Assembly: GCA_002347185.1 (NCBI GenBank) | Contig: DDXK01000101.1 | Location: 34,334 to 42,258, forward strand | Direction: 5' to 3' | Length of the DNA: 7,925 bases | Origin: Desulfobulbaceae bacterium UBA2262 | GTDB lineage: Bacteria > Desulfobacterota > Desulfobulbia > Desulfobulbales > Desulfurivibrionaceae | In this document: one piece after another, positions 1-4,653 of the stretch | How the letters are laid out: each line of letters starts with the position of its first letter | How positions within the stretch are numbered: the first letter of the stretch is position 1 | Notes under the pieces: model-generated | The model's input: the letters and a program-made list of their open reading frames with translations, nothing else | Database searches by the model: none | Told to the model about the DNA's origin: nothing | Position numbers and translations under genes: made by a program

Positions 1-34
1 GAGGTCGGCGGTTCGAATCCGCCCGCGCCTACCA
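1..34 (+). tRNA. tRNA gene, 3' part only (isotype not certain; valine favoured)
   Basis: The 3' third of a tRNA is visible: variable loop AGGTC (2-6), a perfect 5-bp T stem (7-11 with 19-23) closing the loop TTCGAAT (12-18), the acceptor 3' strand CGCGCCT (24-30), discriminator A31 and an encoded CCA (32-34). The 5' acceptor strand would be expected to read about AGGCGCG. The anticodon lies outside the window, so the isotype cannot be read. The AGGTCGGCGG stretch and A discriminator resemble Val, Ile or Thr tRNAs; Val is a guess. A T-rich tract follows directly (35-45). Confidence 0.93.
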
Positions 35-65
35 TTTTATTTTTTGAATATTGTCTTGGCGTTGA

Positions 66-100
66 GAGGCTTCGCAATGGCATGAACCTTGCGAAGCCTC
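66..100 (+). repeat. Perfect 12-bp inverted repeat / stem-loop between tRNA and thrS
   Basis: GAGGCTTCGCAA (66-77) and its exact reverse complement (89-100) flank an 11-base spacer (78-88). Two G-C pairs (79-80 with 87-88) could extend the stem past a bulged T78. The bases after it (ATTGTTC, 101-107) are only partly T-rich, so this is at best a degenerate intrinsic terminator for the upstream tRNA transcript. The other strand also lacks a T tract. Other possible roles are a protein-binding palindrome or an RNA-processing hairpin. No protein-coding gene is supported in 35-175. Confidence 0.6.
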
Positions 101-109
101 ATTGTTCAG

Positions 110-133
110 GCAGATTGACGCAGGTCAATGTGC
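110..133. repeat. Palindrome ATTGAC-N4-GTCAAT upstream of thrS
   Basis: ATTGAC (114-119) and GTCAAT (124-129) are perfect inverted arms around GCAG. Beyond a G/G mismatch the symmetry continues as GCA (110-112) and TGC (131-133). As DNA, the core TTGAC-N4-GTCAA has the spacing and half-site style of CRP/FNR-superfamily operators. As RNA, it would make a weak hairpin followed by TTGTTTTTATTT, a poor intrinsic terminator. It overlaps the proposed thrS -35 box, which favours the operator reading, but no regulator is identified. Confidence 0.4.
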
Positions 134-143
134 TTGTTTTTAT
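115..143 (+). promoter_or_regulatory. Candidate sigma-70 promoter for thrS and the translation cluster
   Basis: TTGACG (115-120, 5 of 6 to the -35 consensus) is followed after exactly 17 bases by TTTTAT (138-143, 4 of 6 to TATAAT). Transcription would begin near 150, giving a leader of about 26 bases before the thrS ATG at 176. That leaves no room for a tRNA-mimicking thrS leader like that of E. coli. The -35 box lies inside the palindrome at 114-129, so a protein bound there could block RNA polymerase. This is by-eye matching only. Confidence 0.4.
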
Positions 144-175
144 TTGGTGCATTGAGCAAGGCGGATACGCAGGCT

Positions 176-2116
176 ATGGCGGAAATTTTCCTCACGCTTT
201 ACAGCGGCGAAAAGAAAGCGGTTGCGCAGGGGGTCACGGTTGCCGAGGCCCTCAAGGAGCTGCTTTCCAATAAGGAACGCAAGCAGACCATTGCCGCGCG
301 TCTGGATGACCGGCTGGTGGATCTTTCCGCCGTCATTGAGGCGGACGCCCGCTTTGCGCCGATTTTCGCCGAGAGTCCCGAGGGGCTGGAAATTCTCAGG
401 CACAGCGCGGCGCACGTCATGGCCGAGGCGGTTCTTGCCCTGTTCGGCAACGAGGTCAAGGTTGCCATCGGACCGGCCACGGCGGATGGGTTTTATTACG
501 ATTTCGACCGGAGCGAGCCCTTCTCTCCCGATGATTTCGAGCGCATCGAGGCGAAGATGCAGGAAATCGTCGCCGCCGCAGCTCCTTTCCGCCGGGAAAC
601 CGTGAGCAAGGCCGAGGCGATTGCCCTTTTCGATAAGGCCGGACAGCCCTACAAGGTCGAGCTTCTGGGGGAGATTGCCGACGACACCGTCTCCCTTTAC
701 AGGCAGGGGGAGTTTGTCGATCTTTGTCGCGGTCCGCATCTGCCCGACACCAGCTGGCTGAAGGCCTTCAAGGTCATCAAGCTGGCCGGCGCCTACTGGC
801 GGGGAGACGAAAAGCGGCAGATGCTGCAGCGGCTTTATGGAACGGCGTTTTTCGATGCCAAGGCCCTGAAGGCCTATCTCCATCAGCTCGAGGAGGCAAA
901 AAAACGCGATCACCGCAAACTCGGCAAGGAGTTGGAGCTCTTCTCCATCCAGGAGCAGGTCGGGCCGGGGCTGATTCTCTGGCAGCCAAAGGGCGCACTG
1001 CTGCGCAAGCTCATCGAGGATCACTGGCGGGAGGAGCATTACCGGAACGACTACGAGCTGCTCTTTACTCCGCACATCGCCAAGCGCGACATGTGGAAGA
1101 CCAGCGGCCATCTTGATTTCTACGGGGAGAACATGTTCTCCGCCATGGAGATCGAGGAGGTCAGCTACCAGCTCAAGCCGATGAACTGTCCGTTTCACAT
1201 CGCCATCTACAAGACGCGCAAGCGCAGCTATCGGGAATTTCCCCTGCGCTGGTGCGAGCTGGGCACCGTCTACCGTTTCGAGAAAACCGGCGCCCTGCAC
1301 GGGCTGATGCGGGTGCGCGGTTTTACCCAGGACGATGCTCATATCTTCTGCCGGCCGGATCATCTGGAAGAAGAGATTTTTAATATTCTCGACCTGAACC
1401 TGCATATCCTGAAGACCTTCGGCTTCAGCCAGTACGATGTCTACCTTTCCACCAGGCCGGAAAAGTATGTGGGCAGCGACGAGCACTGGGAGCAGGCCAC
1501 CAGCGCCCTGAAGCTGGCGCTGGAGAAAAAAGGGCTCGCCTTCGAGGTCGATCCCGGCGAAGGTGTTTTTTACGGGCCGAAGATCGATATCAAGATCAGG
1601 GACGTGCTTGGGCGGGCCTGGCAGTGTTCCACCATACAGGTGGACTTCAATCTGCCGGAGCGGTTTGAGCTCACCTACACCGGAGAAGACGGCAAGGAGC
1701 ACCAGCCGATCATGATCCATCGTGCCCTGATGGGCTCCCTGGAGCGTTTCTTCGGTGTGCTGATCGAGCATTATGCCGGCGCCTTCCCTGTCTGGCTGGC
1801 GCCGATTCAGGCCAGGATCATGAATATCACCGACGCGCAGCTTGCCTATGCCGAAGAGGTTTACCTGGAGCTGCGCCGGGCCGGAGTCCGCATCGAGAAG
1901 GATCTCCGCAATGAAAAGCTCAACTACAAGATCCGTGAAGCGCAGATGCAGAAGATCCCCTACATGCTCATTGTCGGCGACAAAGAGGTCGAATCCCGGC
2001 AGGTGACCGTGCGGCTGCGGGATGGGCAAAATCTTCCCGCCATGTCCATTGCCGAGTTTGCTGCGCTGATTGCGCGCGAAAACGAAGAAGGCCGCTCCGG
2101 CGCTGGCAACAGCTAG
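176..2116 (+). CDS. thrS: Threonyl-tRNA synthetase (ThrRS), 646 aa
   Basis: Cytoplasmic class IIa synthetase that charges tRNA-Thr with threonine and clears mischarged Ser-tRNA-Thr. A full-length bacterial enzyme is visible (E. coli ThrRS has 642 residues). It has an N-terminal TGS domain (about 1-62) and an editing domain (about 63-225) with HSAAH (His76, His80) and CRGPH (Cys184, His188). The catalytic core has zinc ligands Cys338 (MNCPFH), His389 (DDAHIF) and His515, motif 2 Arg367 (VYRFEK) and motif 3 Arg524 (HRALMGSLERFF). A C-terminal anticodon-binding domain begins at about 538 (PVWLAP). The frame opens at an ATG at 128, but those 16 extra residues do not look like the family. The ATG at 176 (MAEIFLTLYSGEKK) starts directly at the TGS domain. 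Its ribosome-binding site is weak (GGCGGA at 160-165 or AGG at 171-173). It heads the cluster; infC follows 80 bases later. Confidence 0.97.
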   Translation: MAEIFLTLYSGEKKAVAQGVTVAEALKELLSNKERKQTIAARLDDRLVDLSAVIEADARFAPIFAESPEGLEILRHSAAHVMAEAVLALFGNEVKVAIGPATADGFYYDFDRSEPFSPDDFERIEAKMQEIVAAAAPFRRETVSKAEAIALFDKAGQPYKVELLGEIADDTVSLYRQGEFVDLCRGPHLPDTSWLKAFKVIKLAGAYWRGDEKRQMLQRLYGTAFFDAKALKAYLHQLEEAKKRDHRKLGKELELFSIQEQVGPGLILWQPKGALLRKLIEDHWREEHYRNDYELLFTPHIAKRDMWKTSGHLDFYGENMFSAMEIEEVSYQLKPMNCPFHIAIYKTRKRSYREFPLRWCELGTVYRFEKTGALHGLMRVRGFTQDDAHIFCRPDHLEEEIFNILDLNLHILKTFGFSQYDVYLSTRPEKYVGSDEHWEQATSALKLALEKKGLAFEVDPGEGVFYGPKIDIKIRDVLGRAWQCSTIQVDFNLPERFELTYTGEDGKEHQPIMIHRALMGSLERFFGVLIEHYAGAFPVWLAPIQARIMNITDAQLAYAEEVYLELRRAGVRIEKDLRNEKLNYKIREAQMQKIPYMLIVGDKEVESRQVTVRLRDGQNLPAMSIAEFAALIARENEEGRSGAGNS

Positions 2117-2184
2117 GCTGTTTGCTGGAGGGGCGGTCCCGGGGCCATGTGGCGCCGGAGCGGTGAGCCAAGACCAAAGCGAGC

Positions 2185-2199
2185 GGAGGTAAGAGTATC
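2185..2199 (+). promoter_or_regulatory. Ribosome-binding site and ATC start codon of infC
   Basis: GGAGGT (2185-2190) is a near-perfect Shine-Dalgarno sequence. It sits 6 bases before an ATC codon at 2197-2199 that is in frame with IF3. Between the upstream in-frame TGA (2164-2166) and this point there is no ATG, GTG or TTG in the frame. The next candidate, GTG at 2236, has its purine run GGGAG (2231-2235) abutting the codon with no spacer. The SD placement therefore picks ATC as the start. Confidence 0.85.
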
Positions 2200-2739
2200 A
2201 AAGGAAAAAAAGAGAGCGGCCGGCCGGAACGGGAGGTGCGGGCCAGGATTAACCAAGAAATCGATTGCAAGGAAGTTCGTCTCATCGACGAAGAGGGGAA
2301 GCAGGTTGGCATAGTCCCTGTGCCGGTGGCCTTGAGCAAGGCCGAGGCTGCAGGGCTTGATCTCGTCGAGCTTTCCGCCGCTGCGGAGCCGCCGGTTTGC
2401 CGGATCATGGATTTCGGCAAATACCGCTACGAGCAGAGCAAGAAGCAGCAGGAAGCGAAAAAGAAACAGACGGTCATCGAGGTCAAGGAAATCAAGCTGC
2501 GCCCCAAGACGGAAAAGCATGATCTTGATTTCAAGATCAAGAACATCAAGAAGTTTCTGCAGCAGAAAAACAAGGTGAAGATCACCCTGCGTTTCCGCGG
2601 TCGTGAAATCGTCTATGCCGATACGCTGGGCATGGAGGTTTTGCAGAAGGTTGCCGAGGAGTTGGCCGAGGATGCGGTCATCCTCCAGCCCCCGAAGATG
2701 GAGGGCCGGCAGATGGCCATGTTCGTCGGCCCGAAATAA
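2197..2739 (+). CDS. infC: Translation initiation factor IF-3, starting at ATC
   Basis: IF3 binds the 30S subunit, keeps it apart from 50S and checks the start codon-initiator tRNA match. Read from ATC the protein has 180 residues, the same as E. coli IF3, and begins MKGKK, close to the MKGGK start of the E. coli protein. It has an N-terminal domain (about 14-83) ending in the IF3 signature RIMDFGKYRYEQSK (69-82), a Lys/Gln-rich linker helix (about 80-98), and a C-terminal domain (about 99-180) with ITLRFRGRE (129-137) and EGRQMAMF (169-176). A start at GTG 2236 would remove the first 13 residues. Known IF3 genes use AUU or similar codons so that IF3 rejects its own initiation site, giving negative feedback. 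The ATC here implies the same control (inferred). It lies 80 bases after thrS with no terminator between. Confidence 0.95.
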   Translation: MKGKKESGRPEREVRARINQEIDCKEVRLIDEEGKQVGIVPVPVALSKAEAAGLDLVELSAAAEPPVCRIMDFGKYRYEQSKKQQEAKKKQTVIEVKEIKLRPKTEKHDLDFKIKNIKKFLQQKNKVKITLRFRGREIVYADTLGMEVLQKVAEELAEDAVILQPPKMEGRQMAMFVGPK

Positions 2740-2954
2740 CGGCAACCCGCCGCTTTCGCTTCAGAAAACCAGAGCGCCTGGCGGACGCGGAAACCGGCAG
2801 CGGCACTTTTGGGCAGAGAGCAGGAACAGGGCACAGCGCTTGCGAGACAGCGCCGCGGCCTGAGCGAGCGTAATCTCCGCACCCGGTGTGGAATCGAAAA
2901 AAGAGCGGTCGGCTGTGAAAAAAGCCGGCGAAGATATGAAAAAGGGAGAACACC
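2740..2954 (+). promoter_or_regulatory. 215-base rpmI leader with stem-loops, candidate L20-responsive region
   Basis: No protein gene with a plausible ribosome-binding site is seen here. Two hairpins can be drawn. The first pairs CAGG (2827-2830) with CCTG (2859-2862) and, across a 5x5 internal loop, GCGCT (2836-2840) with AGCGC (2849-2853). The second is a 7-bp stem, GTCGGCT (2908-2914) with AGCCGGC (2923-2929), enclosing an A-rich 8-base loop. It ends 14 bases before the rpmI Shine-Dalgarno GGGAG (2944-2948). No convincing promoter is seen. In E. coli and B. subtilis, L20 binds the rpmI/infC-operon leader to repress it; a similar role here is inferred from position only. Confidence 0.4.
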
Positions 2955-3152
2955 ATGCCTAAGATGAAAACAAACAGGGGAGCGGCCAAGCGCTTCAAAT
3001 GTACGGGATCCGGCAAGGTTGCGCGTCGGAAGGCTTTCAGCAGCCACATCCTCACCAAGAAAAGCACCAAGAGGAAAAGGAATCTGCGTCAGGGGGGCAT
3101 CGTAGACGATACTAACCTGAAGGGCATCAAGCGTTTGCTTCCCTATCTGTAA
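2955..3152 (+). CDS. rpmI: 50S ribosomal protein L35
   Basis: Small, very basic protein of the large ribosomal subunit, 65 residues, the usual length of the family. It opens with the typical L35 start MPKMKTNRGAAKRFK. The body is Lys/Arg-rich (RRKAF, KKSTKRKRNLR) and it closes with the characteristic KGIKRLLPYL. GGGAG (2944-2948) precedes the ATG by 6 bases. It sits between infC and rplT, the standard order for this operon. Its last codons and stop form part of a terminator-like hairpin (listed separately), which could couple its translation to expression of rplT. Confidence 0.98.
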   Translation: MPKMKTNRGAAKRFKCTGSGKVARRKAFSSHILTKKSTKRKRNLRQGGIVDDTNLKGIKRLLPYL

Positions 3153-3173
3153 AGTAGGGGCAGCGGTTTTTTT
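3137..3173 (+). terminator. Terminator-like hairpin spanning the rpmI stop codon (possible attenuator)
   Basis: GCTTCCCTA (3137-3145) pairs with TAGGGGCAGC (3155-3164) as CCCTA/TAGGG, then a T-G pair, one bulged C, and TGC/GCA-type pairs (3137-3139 with 3162-3164). The loop is 3146-3154 and holds the rpmI stop codon TAA (3150-3152). Two G bases and a run of seven T (3167-3173) follow, the layout of an intrinsic terminator. Because rplT lies downstream and needs transcription, complete termination is unlikely. Partial termination or ribosome-controlled attenuation is the likelier role. Confidence 0.5.
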
Positions 3174-3236
3174 CTCACCATGATTAACCGGAGGACGGCA
3201 TTGCGCCGGCCTGAATTGTAACGAAGGAGAATTACG

Positions 3237-3590
3237 ATGCCTCGAGTAACTCGTGGATTTAAGGCGCGTCGGAGAAGAAAGAAGATTTTGAAGTTGGCCA
3301 GCGGCTACATCGGCGGTCGCAACCGTCTGTACAGGACTGCCACGGAAACCGTTGACCGTGCCCTTGTTTACGCATACCGTGACCGGCGCCAGAAGAAGCG
3401 GGATTTCCGTAAGTTGTGGATTGTCCGGATCGGCGCGGCCGCAAAAGAGAACGGCACCTCCTACAGCCGGATGATGGGCGGCCTGAAGAAGGTCAATGTC
3501 GAGCTGGATCGTAAGGTGCTTGCCCACCTGGCGGTGCTCGATCCGAGCGCCTTTGCGCAGGTTGCCACGCTCTCCACCAGCAGCAATTGA
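3237..3590 (+). CDS. rplT: 50S ribosomal protein L20
   Basis: Primary 23S rRNA-binding protein needed early in 50S assembly, and in several bacteria the translational repressor of its own operon. 117 residues, family-typical length. The basic N-terminal tail (MPRVTRGFKARRRRKK, 1-16) that threads into rRNA is followed by the globular domain with LYRTATETVDRALVYAYRDRRQKKRDFR (31-58) and the signature KLWIVRIGAAAKENG (59-73). The signature position usually held by Asn is Gly66 here (codon GGC). The ATG is preceded by AAGGAG (3224-3229) with 7-base spacing, one of the best ribosome-binding sites in the window. The gap to rpmI is 84 bases. Its TGA stop is 20 bases before pheS. Confidence 0.98.
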   Translation: MPRVTRGFKARRRRKKILKLASGYIGGRNRLYRTATETVDRALVYAYRDRRQKKRDFRKLWIVRIGAAAKENGTSYSRMMGGLKKVNVELDRKVLAHLAVLDPSAFAQVATLSTSSN

Positions 3591-3610
3591 TTCCGGCCCG
3601 CGGTTCTGTC

Positions 3611-4621
3611 ATGGAAGAAGAACTCCTTCGTCTGCAAGCGGAGGCCAGGGCGCAGCTTGCCGCTCTCGAGGACGTTGGCGGTCTGGAAGCCTTCCGGGTC
3701 CAGTACCTTGGGCGCAAGGGCAGGTTTACTTCGGTGATGCGTCAGCTCGGACAGGCCTCTCCTGAGGAACGTCCTCGTCTGGGCAAGCTGGCCAACGAGA
3801 TCAAGCAGGAGCTTGAGGCGTCCTTTGCCGAAAAGGAGGCCCGGCTTGCCGCCGGCGCCGACGGTGCGCAGGGCGCCTTCCTCGATCTGAGCCTGCCGGG
3901 GCGGACCCGCCCCTTTGGGACGCTCCATCCGGTGACCCAGGTCATGACCGAGGTGTGCGCCATTTTCGAGGGACTGGGCTTTTCGGTGGCGGAAGGGCCG
4001 GACGTCGAGGTCGATTTCTACAACTTCGAGGCCTTGAACATCCCGCCGCACCATCCTGCCCGGGCAATGCACGACACCTTTTATATCAGCGACAGCCTCC
4101 TGCTCCGCACGCATACCTCGCCCATGCAGGCCAGGATCATGGAGGCGCAGCAGCCGCCCTTGCGGATGATCGCCCCTGGCAAGGTGTATCGCTGCGACTC
4201 CGATATCACCCACACCCCGATGTTTCATCAGGTCGAGGGGTTTCTGGTGGATAGGGCGGTATCCTTTGCGGACCTCAAGGGAGTGCTCTCCGTTTTCATC
4301 GCCAAGATGTTCACCCCCGACACCGCCATTCGTTTCCGGCCCAGTTTTTTCCCTTTTACCGAGCCGAGCGCGGAGGTGGATATCGGTTGTGTGATCTGCG
4401 GCGGCGCCGGTTGCCGTGTTTGCAAGCAGACCGGCTGGCTGGAAATTCTGGGAGCCGGCATGATCGATCCGGAGGTCTTTAAAAAGGTGGGGTACGATCC
4501 GGAAGAGTTCACCGGTTTTGCCTTTGGTCTGGGAATCGAACGGATCGCCATGCTGAAGTACGGCATCACCGACATCCGGCTTTTTTATGAAAACGATCTT
4601 CGTTTTCTTTCCCAGTTTTAA
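3611..4621 (+). CDS. pheS: Phenylalanyl-tRNA synthetase alpha chain, 336 aa
   Basis: Catalytic subunit of the (alpha-beta)2 PheRS that makes Phe-tRNA-Phe in the cytoplasm. It has an N-terminal coiled-coil region (about 1-85) and then the class II core. Motif 1 region is LHPVT (105-109) to HHPAR (147-151), motif 2 KVYRCDSDITHTPMFHQVEG (191-210), and motif 3 GFAFGLGIERIAML (302-315), where Ala304 is the residue that helps size the Phe pocket. A four-Cys insert C260-x2-C263-x4-C268-x2-C271 precedes WLEILGAGM, as in Bacillus-like PheS and unlike E. coli. The frame is open from a TTG at 3587 that overlaps the rplT stop, but the ATG at 3611 gives the normal family N-terminus. Neither start has a clear Shine-Dalgarno sequence, so translation is probably coupled to rplT. 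Confidence 0.97.
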   Translation: MEEELLRLQAEARAQLAALEDVGGLEAFRVQYLGRKGRFTSVMRQLGQASPEERPRLGKLANEIKQELEASFAEKEARLAAGADGAQGAFLDLSLPGRTRPFGTLHPVTQVMTEVCAIFEGLGFSVAEGPDVEVDFYNFEALNIPPHHPARAMHDTFYISDSLLLRTHTSPMQARIMEAQQPPLRMIAPGKVYRCDSDITHTPMFHQVEGFLVDRAVSFADLKGVLSVFIAKMFTPDTAIRFRPSFFPFTEPSAEVDIGCVICGGAGCRVCKQTGWLEILGAGMIDPEVFKKVGYDPEEFTGFAFGLGIERIAMLKYGITDIRLFYENDLRFLSQF

Positions 4622-4653
4622 CTTCCCCCTGCGGGCGTAGAAAAAAACTCCCT

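Noticed and set aside
128..175. Upstream ATG that would extend ThrRS by 16 residues
   Set aside because: The added residues do not match the family N-terminus. The start lies inside the promoter/palindrome region, and the ATG at 176 begins directly at the TGS domain.
82..273. 63-codon frame starting in the loop of the inverted repeat
   Set aside because: No ribosome-binding site, no recognisable protein features, and it runs out of frame into thrS.
140..2029. A 629-codon open frame on the minus strand opposite thrS
   Set aside because: It is antisense to a clearly real thrS. It has no recognisable domain and follows from the third-position G+C bias of the sense gene. The same holds for the 579-codon minus-strand frame opposite pheT (5278-7017) and the frames at 2613-3527 and 3461-4228.
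2147..2314. 55-codon basic frame starting between thrS and infC and overlapping infC (possible leader peptide)
   Set aside because: Its ATG has no Shine-Dalgarno sequence. Its Lys/Arg content comes from reading the infC start region in another frame, and nothing points to attenuation by this peptide.
4589..4607. 8-bp perfect stem with 3-base loop near the end of pheS
   Set aside because: It is A/T-rich and encodes the conserved YENDLRF segment, so the symmetry is explained by coding. It has no proper T run and pheT follows immediately.
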